Of a stretch of 64,000 bases of DNA, positions 1 through 9,634 are shown one piece after another. The stretch is taken from positions 62,001-126,000 of the forward strand of contig NZ_NEVN01000006.1 in assembly GCF_002261475.1 (NCBI RefSeq), given 5' to 3'. Both the position numbers and the translations under genes were made by a program. This stretch comes from Bordetella genomosp. 5. Its GTDB lineage: Bacteria; Pseudomonadota; Gammaproteobacteria; Burkholderiales; Burkholderiaceae_B. Each line of letters begins with the position of its first letter. Position 1 is the first letter of the stretch. The notes beneath the pieces are model-generated. The model searched no databases and had not been told where the DNA came from. It saw nothing but the letters and a program-made list of their open reading frames with translations.

Positions 1-1465
1 ACACCGCATTGGCCACCGCGGCGGCGGCGGGCAGGGCGGCCGCGTCGGACCACTGCAGGTCGCGCGGCGGCGCCAGCGTGCCGGCGCCGCCGACCAGATC
101 GATGCGCGGCGCGGCCAGCGCGTGCGCCTTCGGGTCGACGGATGCCAACGGGCTCGCGCCCTCGGGCTGGTCGAATCCCGCGGGCGCGCGCAGTAGCCGC
201 TGCGTCTGGTCGTGGATGTCGGTGGTGATGCGGTCGGCGGCGACGGCCGGGACGTGCAGCGTGTCGGTGTCGTGGCCCACAACGACGCGCGTGAGGGCCA
301 CGGCGCCGTCGCTGGGATCGACGGTCACGTCGGCGACCCAGGCCGCCCAGTTGCGCGTGGGCGGTTCGGTACTGTCGTCGATGACGCTGGCATAGGCGAA
401 GCCACGGCCCTGCCGCGGACCGGCTGCCCACGCACGCGGCTGGCCGCCTTGCCATCCGGCGCGTTCGGCCACGCTGCGGATCAGCGCGGCGCCGCGCGGG
501 TCGTCGAGCTGTGCCAGCCGCCAGGCCACCGGGTCGGCACGAGACGCGTCCGCCGCTTCATCCTGCAGCGACTCCTGCGCGAACACCTGCGCGGCCCGCA
601 AGGCGCCGCGGGCATCGGCAAGACTGCCGAGCGACACCGGCCCGGTGAGCGGCGCGACGCCGCCGCCGCGGTAGGGCGGCGCGTCGCCGGGCGGCGCGCC
701 CGCGATATCGTGGGCGAGCAGGCGCGCCAGCGAGGGCCGCGGCGTCGCCGCGCCGTCGGTGTGCAGAATCAGCGGGCCCGGCGCGTCGCCCGCGCCGCGC
801 TCGAGCCGTGCGCTCACGCCGACGGCGCTCGCGTGCGGCAGCCACAGGTCCGCGCCGTCCACGCGCACCGGCTGTTGCGCATGCAACGACAGCAGGGCGG
901 CCACGGCGGCGGCGTCGAGCGCCACGCTGTCGTTGGCACCGGGATCCTGGCGGACGCCATTGGGGAGCAGGCGCAGGCGGGTGGCGGGCAGGTCGAGCAG
1001 GGCCGTCAGCTCGGTGCGCAAGCGGTCGGCCGGGCAGGAGGACCACACCGTCAGGCCCTCGGGGCCGGGGCACGCGATGGCCCAGCAGGCGGCGTGGTCC
1101 GCGCCGGCCAGCGGCCAGCGGTAGTGCGCTTCGGCAAGCGGCGCCGGCCCCTCGCGGACGTCGTCCTCGGCTCGCGCTCGCTGCGGCGCGGCGCCGGGCG
1201 TGCGCCACGGCACCGCGAGCCGCGCGGCCGCCGCGCGCGCGTGGTTGGGCCGCGTGGCGATCACGGCCACCAGATTGTGATGCTGTATGAGCCGGGGCAT
1301 GCCCGGCAGGCCTCGCAGCGCACTGGCATCGGGGTCGCCCGCACGCGGTCCGGTGTAGCGTCTGGCGTCCCAGGTGGGGTGGGGCGGCAGCAGCAGCACG
1401 CCGTGCGCGAGCGCGGGTCCGTCGGGCGGCGCGAGGTCCGTCGTGGACGTGAGGCGCAGGCTCAT
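1..1465 (-). CDS. NicB-like molybdopterin-subunit homologue, degenerate (3' end beyond window)
   Basis: The frame is open from an ATG at 1465 to the left edge (488 codons) and overlaps the nicA stop as ATGA, so the two are translationally coupled. It aligns by eye with residues about 280-750 of the NicB encoded at 6881-9202: both share the segment ending PVRV, the ADPV...RL..LDD...GW stretch, a GRG.AYA...W.AWV.D block, and a terminal AAAAVANA. It lacks the N-terminal half carrying the FNGHVDLGTG loop. The conserved GGGE of the molybdenum active site is replaced by DLQW, and the GTQNPH and GCYGRNC segments are also lost. It is therefore probably a non-catalytic partner of NicA/NicB. A cytochrome c tail beyond the window is possible but unseen. 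Confidence 0.75.
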   Translation of the reverse strand, partial: MSLRLTSTTDLAPPDGPALAHGVLLLPPHPTWDARRYTGPRAGDPDASALRGLPGMPRLIQHHNLVAVIATRPNHARAAAARLAVPWRTPGAAPQRARAEDDVREGPAPLAEAHYRWPLAGADHAACWAIACPGPEGLTVWSSCPADRLRTELTALLDLPATRLRLLPNGVRQDPGANDSVALDAAAVAALLSLHAQQPVRVDGADLWLPHASAVGVSARLERGAGDAPGPLILHTDGAATPRPSLARLLAHDIAGAPPGDAPPYRGGGVAPLTGPVSLGSLADARGALRAAQVFAQESLQDEAADASRADPVAWRLAQLDDPRGAALIRSVAERAGWQGGQPRAWAAGPRQGRGFAYASVIDDSTEPPTRNWAAWVADVTVDPSDGAVALTRVVVGHDTDTLHVPAVAADRITTDIHDQTQRLLRAPAGFDQPEGASPLASVDPKAHALAAPRIDLVGGAGTLAPPRDLQWSDAAALPAAAAVANAV

Positions 1466-1965
1466 GCGGACGTCCTCGCCGCGGCATCCTCGGCCCAGTA
1501 GCGCACCGCCAGATGCGCCGCCTGCAGGATCTCGAGATGCGTGCCGCAGCGGCAGAGGTTGTGGCGCAGCTCGCGGCGGATGTCGGCGTCGGTGGGCGCC
1601 GGGTTGCGCAGCAGCAGCGCATGGATGGTCAGGATCATGCCGTTCATGCAATAGCCGCACTGCGCGGCCTGGGCATCGATGAATGCGCGCTGCACTGGGC
1701 CGGGCGCGTCCGGCGTGCCGAGTCCTTCGAGCGTCGTCACGTGATGGTGGCGTACCGCGGCCACCGGCACCACGCAGCTGCGCGCCGCCACGCCGTCGAT
1801 CAGCACGGTACAGGCGCCGCACTCGCCGAGGCCGCAGCCGAACTTGGGCCCGTTCAGGCACAGGTCGTTGCGCAGCACGTACAGCAGCGGCGTGTCGGGC
1901 GTCGCCTCCGTCGTGCAGGCGGAGGCGTTGATGGCGAGATCCAGGGCGGGGGTGGGATCGGTCAC
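1462..1965 (-). CDS. nicA: Nicotinate hydroxylase small subunit, two [2Fe-2S] clusters
   Basis: A 167-residue protein of the xanthine-dehydrogenase small-subunit family. The N-terminal plant-ferredoxin cluster is bound by Cys44, Cys49, Cys52 (GCGLGECGAC) and Cys64. The second cluster, in the helical domain, is bound by Cys103/Cys106 (QCGYCMNGM) and Cys138/Cys140 (CRCGTH). It passes electrons from the molybdenum subunit during hydroxylation of nicotinate to 6-hydroxynicotinate. It is followed with a 4-base overlap by the degenerate NicB-like gene and lies 130 bp downstream of nicC, so it probably belongs to the nicC transcript. Naming rests on the family plus the complete nic context. Confidence 0.9.
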   Translation of the reverse strand: MTDPTPALDLAINASACTTEATPDTPLLYVLRNDLCLNGPKFGCGLGECGACTVLIDGVAARSCVVPVAAVRHHHVTTLEGLGTPDAPGPVQRAFIDAQAAQCGYCMNGMILTIHALLLRNPAPTDADIRRELRHNLCRCGTHLEILQAAHLAVRYWAEDAAARTSA

Positions 1966-2095
1966 GGCGTGGAAGACGGGCTGCTCGGGTGGCGGGCGCG
2001 CCGGACACGGGCGCCGCCGGAAATTATCCGGGCTGCCGGGCGCGCGGCCACAGGGGTTAGCCCTGGGTCGGGTGCGCGCCCGGCGGCGCGGAGCC

Positions 2096-3412
<1,317 letters not shown>

Positions 3413-3482
3413 CTAGATGAGTGAGCGTTTGGCGCCGCGTCTTTCGCGGGCCTTGCGTGGTCCGGCTCAAGCTGCAAGAATA

Positions 3483-3495
3483 GAGCGTATACATT
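3483..3495 (+). promoter_or_regulatory. Candidate nic operator, nicE side
   Basis: GAGCGTATACATT differs from the nicC-side site at two positions and centres on the palindrome GTATAC. It lies 63 bases upstream of the nicE start and contains a -10-like TATACA, so a bound repressor would occlude the promoter. Confidence 0.45.
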
Positions 3496-3557
3496 GAATA
3501 AGCGGCGGTCTCTCGTATGCCGCCCGACCCGTTCCTGTTGTGTGCCCTCGAGGAGCA

Positions 3558-4316
3558 ATGGCCTTGAACCGACCCTACCGCATCGGCCAGATCGTGCCGA
3601 GTTCCAACACCACCATGGAGACCGAGATTCCGGCGATGCTCAACGCGCGCCTGCAGATCCGGCCCGAACGCTTCACCTTCCATTCGAGCCGCATGCGCAT
3701 GAAGAAGGTCGTCAAGGAAGAGCTGGCGGCCATGGACGCCGAGTCCGACCGCTGCGCCGTCGAGCTGAGCGATGCGCGCGTGGACGTGCTCGGTTATGCC
3801 TGCCTCGTCGCCATCATGGCCATGGGCCACGGGTATCACCGCGTCTCCGAAAAGCGGCTGCAGGCCCACACCGCCGCCAATGGCGCCGATGCGCCGGTCA
3901 TCACGAGCGCCGGCGCGCTGGTCGATGCGCTCAAGGTGATGGGCGCGCGCCGCGTGGCCGTGGTCGCGCCCTACATGAAGCCGCTCACGGAACTGGTGGT
4001 GGACTACATCCGCAACGAGGGCTACGAGGTGGTGGACCACCGCGCGCTCGAAATTCCCGACAATCTCGAGGTGGGGCGCCATGACCCGGCCCGGCTGCCC
4101 GCGATCGTGGCGCAGATGAACGTGGCCGACGCCGATGTGATCGTGCTGTCGGCCTGCGTGCAGATGCCGTCGCTGGCGGCCATCGCGCAGGTCGAGGCCA
4201 TGACGGGCAAGCCCGTGATCACGGCCGCGGCCGCGACCACCTACGCCATCCTTAAATCGCTGCGGCTCGACCCGGTGGTGCCGGGCGCCGGCGCGCTGCT
4301 GTCCGGCGCCTACTGA
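3558..4316 (+). CDS. nicE: Maleate cis-trans isomerase
   Basis: Converts maleate to fumarate, the last step of the pathway. It is a 252-residue member of the Asp/Glu racemase superfamily. The two catalytic cysteines fall at Cys82 (LGYACLVAIM) and Cys200 (VLSACVQMPS), the same numbers I recall for P. putida NicE. The ATG at 3558 is chosen because GAGGAG lies just upstream; an in-frame start at 3540 would bury that ribosome-binding site. It is the first gene of the rightward nic operon, with nicD 10 bp downstream. Confidence 0.93.
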   Translation: MALNRPYRIGQIVPSSNTTMETEIPAMLNARLQIRPERFTFHSSRMRMKKVVKEELAAMDAESDRCAVELSDARVDVLGYACLVAIMAMGHGYHRVSEKRLQAHTAANGADAPVITSAGALVDALKVMGARRVAVVAPYMKPLTELVVDYIRNEGYEVVDHRALEIPDNLEVGRHDPARLPAIVAQMNVADADVIVLSACVQMPSLAAIAQVEAMTGKPVITAAAATTYAILKSLRLDPVVPGAGALLSGAY

Positions 4317-4326
4317 GGAGCGAGCG

Positions 4327-5145
4327 ATGAGCACCTTCCTGCATGGCGGTAACGTGCACGCCAACGGCATCCGGCAGCATTACCTGCGTTATGGCGGAGA
4401 CCACGCCACAGGCGACCCCGTCATCATCGTGCCGGGCATCACCAGCCCGGCCATCACCTGGGGCTTCGTGGCGGAGCGCTTCGGCAAGGTGTTCGACACC
4501 TATGTGCTGGACGTGCGCGGCCGCGGGCTGTCGCAGGCCGGCGCCGAACTGGACTACGGACTCGACGCGCAGGCGGCCGACTTGATCGCGTTCGCCCGGG
4601 CCCTGGGGCTCGAGCGCTACAGCGTCGTGGGCCATTCGATGGGCGCGCGCATCGGTATCCGGGCCGCGCGCGGCCAGCCGGCGGGTCTGGCGCGCCTCGT
4701 CATGGTGGATCCCCCGGTGTCGGGGCCGGGCCGGCGCGCGTATCCGGCGAAGCTGCCCTGGTACGTGGATTCGATGGCGGCGGCACGCCGCGGCATGTCG
4801 GCCGACGAGATGCTGGCCTACTGCCCGAGCTGGACGCTCGAGCAGCGGCAGTTGCGCGCCGAGTGGCTGCACACCTGCGACGAACGCGCCATTCTGCAGA
4901 GCTTCGACGAGTTCCACAGCACCGATGTCCACGCCGATCTGCCCCAGGTGCGGGTGCCGCGCCTGCTGATGACGGCCGAGCGCGGCGACGTCGTGCTCGA
5001 TGACGACGTGGCCGAGATCCAGCGGCTGGCGCCGGGCACGCTGCACACCCGCGTGCCGGCGGCCGGCCACATGATCCCGTGGGATAACGAGTCCGGCTTT
5101 TATGCTGCCTTTGGCGACTTTCTGGGTGCGCGCCTGCCCGCCTGA
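4327..5145 (+). CDS. nicD: N-formylmaleamate deformylase
   Basis: Alpha/beta hydrolase that removes formate from N-formylmaleamate, giving maleamate. The 272-residue protein has the nucleophile elbow GHSMGAR with Ser104, an oxyanion-side PGITSP motif near residue 40, a VRGRGLS loop, and the catalytic His in AAGHMIPWD near the C-terminus. The N-terminus (GGNVHANGIRQHYLRYGG) is characteristic of NicD. It lies 10 bp after nicE and 15 bp before nicX, with an AGGAG ribosome-binding site for the next gene, so the genes form one transcript. Confidence 0.93.
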   Translation: MSTFLHGGNVHANGIRQHYLRYGGDHATGDPVIIVPGITSPAITWGFVAERFGKVFDTYVLDVRGRGLSQAGAELDYGLDAQAADLIAFARALGLERYSVVGHSMGARIGIRAARGQPAGLARLVMVDPPVSGPGRRAYPAKLPWYVDSMAAARRGMSADEMLAYCPSWTLEQRQLRAEWLHTCDERAILQSFDEFHSTDVHADLPQVRVPRLLMTAERGDVVLDDDVAEIQRLAPGTLHTRVPAAGHMIPWDNESGFYAAFGDFLGARLPA

Positions 5146-5160
5146 ACGAGGAGAACCACA

Positions 5161-6192
5161 ATGCCGGTAAGCGATTTCGAAATGGTCCGCGCGTGGCAGG
5201 AAGTGCTGCGCCTGTCGCGCCTGGAGGCCGGGCAGACGGTGACCATCCTCACCAGCGCCGCGACGCATCCGCAGACGCTGTCCACGGCCCTGATCGCCAC
5301 GCAGTCGATGGGCGCGATCGTGAACCGCCTCGACCTGCCGCCCGTCAACGGCGAGAAGGCGCTCTCGCGCGATGCCCTGGCCTACCTGGGCACGACGCCG
5401 CTCACGGGCAACAAGGCCGCGATCGCCGCGCTCAAGGAAAGCGATCTGGTGCTCGACCTGATGACGCTGCTGTTCTCGCCCGAGCAGCACGACATTCTGC
5501 AGACCGGTACCAAGATCCTGCTGGCCGTGGAACCGCCCGAGGTGCTGGCGCGGCTGGTGCCCACCGAGGCCGACCGCGAACGCGTCAAGGCGGCCGCCGC
5601 CCGCATCACCGCCGCGCGCGAGATGCACGTGACCTCGCCGGGCGGCACCGATCTGCGTTGCCCGATGGGCGAGTTTCCGGCCATCAGCGAATATGGCTTC
5701 GTCGACGAGCCGGGCCGCTGGGATCACTGGCCCAGTGGCTTTGCGCTGACGTGGCCCAACGAAGGCGGGGCGCGCGGCACCATCGTGATCGACGCGGGCG
5801 ACATCCTCTTGCCGCAGAAGCGCTACGTGTCGCAACCCATCGTGCTGACGGTCGAGAACGGCTATGCCACCCGGATCGAGGGCGGCGTCGATGCCGAGCT
5901 GCTCAGCGAGTATGTGGCGTCGTTCAAGGATCCCGAGGCATATGCGATCTCGCATATCGGCTGGGGCCTGCAGCCGCGCGCGCACTGGACCACGCTCGGC
6001 CTGTACGACCGCGAGGCCACGATCGGCATGGATGCCCGGGCGTTCGAGGGCAATTTTCTGTTTTCGCTGGGGCCCAACAACGAGGCGGGCGGCGACCGCA
6101 CCACCGCCTGCCATATCGACATCCCGCTGCGCCGTTGCACCGTGCGGCTCGACGGCACGGAAGTGGTGCGCGACGGCAAAGTCCTGGATTGA
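5161..6192 (+). CDS. nicX: 2,5-dihydroxypyridine 5,6-dioxygenase
   Basis: Extradiol-type, mononuclear Fe(II) ring-cleavage enzyme producing N-formylmaleamate. The fold resembles thermophilic M29 aminopeptidases rather than classical dioxygenases. In the 343-residue sequence the iron ligands reported for P. putida NicX are at the same positions: Glu177 (ISEYG), His318 and Asp320 (CHIDIPLRR). The conserved EPGRWDHWPSG and SHIGWGLQPRA blocks are intact. It lies 15 bp after nicD and 46 bp before nicF, with AGGAG upstream of the start. Confidence 0.94.
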   Translation: MPVSDFEMVRAWQEVLRLSRLEAGQTVTILTSAATHPQTLSTALIATQSMGAIVNRLDLPPVNGEKALSRDALAYLGTTPLTGNKAAIAALKESDLVLDLMTLLFSPEQHDILQTGTKILLAVEPPEVLARLVPTEADRERVKAAAARITAAREMHVTSPGGTDLRCPMGEFPAISEYGFVDEPGRWDHWPSGFALTWPNEGGARGTIVIDAGDILLPQKRYVSQPIVLTVENGYATRIEGGVDAELLSEYVASFKDPEAYAISHIGWGLQPRAHWTTLGLYDREATIGMDARAFEGNFLFSLGPNNEAGGDRTTACHIDIPLRRCTVRLDGTEVVRDGKVLD

Positions 6193-6238
6193 TCTATTCT
6201 GACAACTCGCCGGCGCAGACCGGCTTTCGGGGAAAATC

Positions 6239-6868
6239 ATGAACCAACCCGCCAGCGACATCGAGTCGTATGCCCGCCAGGGCTTTGGCAGCGATCTCCC
6301 GCTCGTGGCGCCGTTCGGGCTGCTGATCGTGGACTTCGTCAACGGCTTCGCCGATCCGGCGCAGTTCGGGGGCGGCAACATTCCGCAGGCCATCGCGCGC
6401 ACCGAGGGTCTGCTGGCGCATGCGCGGCAGTCCGGATGGGCGGTGGCGCACAGCCGCATCGTGTATGCCGACGACGACGCCGACGGCAACATCTTCAGTC
6501 TCAAGGTGCCCGGCATGCTGACGCTCAAGGAGCATAGTCCGGCCAGTGCGATCGTGCCGCAGCTCGCGCCCCGTCATGGAGAGTATGTGGTGCGCAAGAG
6601 CACGCCCTCGGCGTTCTACGGCACCATGCTCGCGGCCTGGCTGGCGCAGCGCGGCGTGGCGACGCTGCTGGTGGCCGGTTGCACCACCAGCGGCTGCGTG
6701 CGCGCCAGCGTGGTCGACGCGATGTCGGCGGGCTTCCGGCCGCTGGTGGTGAGCGATTGCGTGGGAGATCGCGCGATCGGCCCGCACGACGCCAATCTCT
6801 TCGACATGCGGCAGAAGTATGCCGCCGTCATGCCGCTGGCCGAGGCGCTGGCGGCCGTGGCGCGCTGA
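6239..6868 (+). CDS. nicF: Maleamate amidohydrolase
   Basis: Isochorismatase-family cysteine hydrolase that deaminates maleamate to maleate plus ammonia, supplying NicE. The 209-residue protein shows the family triad: Asp32 (LIVDFVNGF), Lys120 (VVRKSTPSAF) and nucleophile Cys153 in AGCTTSGCVRAS. It is spaced 46 bp from nicX and 12 bp from the downstream NicB gene, consistent with a single operon. Confidence 0.92.
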   Translation: MNQPASDIESYARQGFGSDLPLVAPFGLLIVDFVNGFADPAQFGGGNIPQAIARTEGLLAHARQSGWAVAHSRIVYADDDADGNIFSLKVPGMLTLKEHSPASAIVPQLAPRHGEYVVRKSTPSAFYGTMLAAWLAQRGVATLLVAGCTTSGCVRASVVDAMSAGFRPLVVSDCVGDRAIGPHDANLFDMRQKYAAVMPLAEALAAVAR

Positions 6869-6880
6869 GCGGGCGCGACC

Positions 6881-9202
6881 ATGGACCGACCCGCGCCACC
6901 GCTGCCGACGCCGACGCGCGATCGCGACGCGGCGGCGCAGCAGGGCGCGCTGCCCGCGCCGCGCGCCCTGCATGCGGCATTGCTGCGCGCCCCGGATGCG
7001 CTGCTGGTGCTGCGCGATCCCGCGCCCGGCGTCCGGCCGGCGCCGGGCCAGCCCGGCGCGGCTTCCGATTACGTTCCGACGCTTCCCGATATCTTCGTGG
7101 CGATCCGCGCCGATGGCCGTGTCCTGGCCTTCAATGGGCACGTCGACCTCGGCACCGGCATTCGGACCGCGCTGGCCCAGCTGGTGGCCGAAGAGCTGGA
7201 CGTGGCGTTCGAACGTGTCGAAATGGTGCTCGGCCACACCGATGCCGCGCCCAACCAGGGGCCGACCATTGCGAGCGCCAGCATTCAGATTTCCGCGGTG
7301 CCCTTGCGGCGTGCCGCGGCCCAGGCTCGCGCCTGGCTGGTCGCCCGCGCGGCCGAACGCCTGGGCGTGGCGGCGGCCACGCTGCGCGTCGATGACGGCG
7401 TCCTGCGCGGGCCCGACGGCGTCACCACCGATTATTGGCAGGTGCTGGCGGGCGGCGGCGCGCATCTGCGCGTGGCCGCGCCCGACATCGAGGTGCCGCT
7501 CAAGCCCGCGCACGAACACCGCGTCGTGGGCCGCGCCGTGGCGCGGGTCGACATTCCGGCCAAGGCGACCGGCGTGCTCAGCTTCGTCCACGACGTGCGC
7601 CTGCCGGGCATGCGCCATGGCCGCGTGATCCGGCCGCCCTATGCCGGACGCGATGCGGGCGCCTTCGTGGGCAAGAGCCTGCTGCAGGTCGACGAAGCCT
7701 CCGTGCGGCATCTGCCCGGCCACGTGCAGGTGGTGGTGCAGGGCGACTTCGTCGGCGTGGTGGCCGATCGCGAAGAGCAGGCCATGCGCGCCGCCCGGAC
7801 GCTGCGGGTGCAATGGGCGCCGGTGCCACCCGCGCCGGCGCTGGACGATCTGGCGGCGGCGCTGCGGGCCATTCCGGCCGTGCACCGGCCGCTGCGCAGC
7901 GAAGGCGATGTCGATGCCGCGCTGAATGCCGCGGCCACGGACCCGGCTCGCACGCTGGCAGCGGATTACGTCTGGCCGTACCAGATGCATGCCTCGATCG
8001 GGCCGTCGTGCGCGGTGGCGCGCTGGGACGAAGACCGGCTGACCGTCTGGTCCGGCACGCAGAATCCCCACATGCTGCGCATCGACCTGGACCGCCTGCT
8101 CGGGATCGGCGAGGACCGGATCGAGATCGTGCGGCTCGAGGCCGCCGGCTGCTACGGCCGTAATTGCGCCGACGACGTGGGCGCCGACGCGGCGCTGCTG
8201 GCCCGGGCCGTGGGCGCACCGGTGCGCGTGCAACTATCGCGCGAGCAGGAGCATGCGTGGGAGCCGAAGGGCGCCGCCCAGCTGATGCAGGTGCGCGGCG
8301 CGATCGACGCCGAAGGCCGCCTGGCGGCCTGCGATTTCGACACCCGCTACCCCTCCAACGACGCGCCGCTGCTCGCCCTGCTGCTGACCGGCAGGGTCGA
8401 CGCGGGGCCGCGCACGCTGGAGATGGGCGATCGCACCGCCGTACCGCCGTACCGGTACCCGGCGCTGCGGGTGGGATGCCATGATGTGCCGGCGATCGTG
8501 CGTTCTGCCTGGTTGCGGGGCGTGTCGGCCCTGCCGAATTCGTTCGCCCATGATTGCTTCATCGACGAGCTGGCCGAGCGGGCGCAGGCCGATCCGGTGC
8601 AATACCGCCTCGACCATCTCGACGACAGCCGCGCGCGCGAGCTGCTGGCCGCGGTGGCGGCGCACGCCGGGTGGCGCGGCGAGGCCGGATCGCGCGGCTC
8701 GGCACAGGCCGATGGCCGCCTGCGCGGACGCGGCGTGGCCTATGCGCGCTACGTGCACAGCCGTTTTCCGGGCTTCGGCGCCGCGTGGTCGGCGTGGGTG
8801 GTGGACCTGGCGGTCGACCCGGTGCGGGGGCGGGTGCGCGTCGAGCGCGTGGTGGTGGGGCAGGACACCGGCATGATGGTCAACCCCGACGGCGTGCGGC
8901 ATCAGATCCATGGCAATGTGCTGCAGACCCTCAGCCGCGTGCTCAAGGAGCGTGTGCAGTTCGACGAGCAGGGCGTGCGCAGCCGCGAGTGGGGCGCGTA
9001 TCCGATCCTGGACTTCAGCGAGGTGCCGCCGATCGAGGTGGTGCTGATGCCGCGTCAGGACGAGCCGCCCATGGGCGGCGGGGAGTCGGCGTCGGTGCCC
9101 GGCGCGGCCGCCGTCGCCAATGCCCTGTTCGACGCCACCGGGCTGCGCTGGCGCGCGCCGCCGTTCACGCCGGACGTGCTGCGCGCCGGCCTGGGGCGTT
9201 AA
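6881..9202 (+). CDS. nicB: Nicotinate hydroxylase molybdopterin subunit
   Basis: A 773-residue molybdopterin-cytosine-dinucleotide subunit of the isoquinoline-1-oxidoreductase/NicB branch. It contains the N-terminal FNGHVDLGTGIRTALAQ loop (about residues 87-103), a hammerhead segment (RVDIPAKATGVLSFVHD), GTQNPHMLR, GCYGRNC, RGVSALPNSFAHD, and the active-site GGGESASVPG with Glu735 near the C-terminus. P. putida NicB continues into a multi-heme cytochrome c tail; this protein stops after the molybdenum domain and has no CXXCH motif, so the electron acceptor must be elsewhere. Its small-subunit partner NicA is encoded divergently, 5 kb away. It is the last gene of the operon. Confidence 0.88.
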   Translation: MDRPAPPLPTPTRDRDAAAQQGALPAPRALHAALLRAPDALLVLRDPAPGVRPAPGQPGAASDYVPTLPDIFVAIRADGRVLAFNGHVDLGTGIRTALAQLVAEELDVAFERVEMVLGHTDAAPNQGPTIASASIQISAVPLRRAAAQARAWLVARAAERLGVAAATLRVDDGVLRGPDGVTTDYWQVLAGGGAHLRVAAPDIEVPLKPAHEHRVVGRAVARVDIPAKATGVLSFVHDVRLPGMRHGRVIRPPYAGRDAGAFVGKSLLQVDEASVRHLPGHVQVVVQGDFVGVVADREEQAMRAARTLRVQWAPVPPAPALDDLAAALRAIPAVHRPLRSEGDVDAALNAAATDPARTLAADYVWPYQMHASIGPSCAVARWDEDRLTVWSGTQNPHMLRIDLDRLLGIGEDRIEIVRLEAAGCYGRNCADDVGADAALLARAVGAPVRVQLSREQEHAWEPKGAAQLMQVRGAIDAEGRLAACDFDTRYPSNDAPLLALLLTGRVDAGPRTLEMGDRTAVPPYRYPALRVGCHDVPAIVRSAWLRGVSALPNSFAHDCFIDELAERAQADPVQYRLDHLDDSRARELLAAVAAHAGWRGEAGSRGSAQADGRLRGRGVAYARYVHSRFPGFGAAWSAWVVDLAVDPVRGRVRVERVVVGQDTGMMVNPDGVRHQIHGNVLQTLSRVLKERVQFDEQGVRSREWGAYPILDFSEVPPIEVVLMPRQDEPPMGGGESASVPGAAAVANALFDATGLRWRAPPFTPDVLRAGLGR

Positions 9203-9296
9203 GGGCAGGGCGCCGGCGCGGGGGCGTGGCCTCTCGTCGCTTATGATCCCGGCTGTGTCGTCCTTCGCGGCACGCCGTCCCAGGAGCTCTCGCCTC

Positions 9297-9566
9297 ATGT
9301 CCGTCGATCTTTCCGCTTTTCAGCAAGTCCGTATCGAACTCAAGCGTCCGCTGCTGATGCTGGTGGGCAGCCAGGGCATGCTGGCCTGCGGCTATCTCAA
9401 CCCGGCCACGTTCGAGAAGACGGGCGAGGCCATCGCGATTGTCTCCGGCGTGTCGTCGTTCGAAGACATGCGCGGGACGGTCATTTCGGCGGTGTTGCCG
9501 GCCGCGGTGGCGCTGGGCGTCACGCCCGGCATGACCGGGGAAGAGGCGCTGCAGCGCTTCGTCTGA
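9297..9566 (+). CDS. DUF1805 (YunC-like) protein
   Basis: An 89-residue protein starting at ATG 9297 with AGGAG 10 bases upstream. It has the YunC/DUF1805 pattern KRPLLMLVGSQGMLACGYLN followed by a KTGEAIAIVSGV..FEDM segment. Proteins of this family are small, soluble and of unknown function. It lies 94 bp after nicB and may be read through from the nic operon, but no nicotinate role is known. Confidence 0.7.
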   Translation: MSVDLSAFQQVRIELKRPLLMLVGSQGMLACGYLNPATFEKTGEAIAIVSGVSSFEDMRGTVISAVLPAAVALGVTPGMTGEEALQRFV

Positions 9567-9588
9567 GCCGCTTACTCGGCGAATCCGG

Positions 9589-9610
9589 CGGCCGGCGTAC
9601 CCGCCGGCCG
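9589..9610. terminator. Hairpin between convergent genes
   Basis: Nine-base stem CGGCCGGCG (9589-9597) pairing with CGCCGGCCG (9602-9610) over a 4-base loop, midway between the stops of the convergent DUF1805 and DUF4142 genes. No T-run follows on either strand, so intrinsic termination is only suggested. Confidence 0.35.
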
Positions 9611-9634
9611 GCGTGATCCTGCATCGGCCGCCGC

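Noticed and set aside
212-1501. Long open frames on the plus strand opposite the NicB-like and nicA genes.
   Set aside because: They are Arg/Ala/Gly-rich products expected from GC-rich antisense frames and show no family pattern, while the minus-strand frame aligns with NicB.
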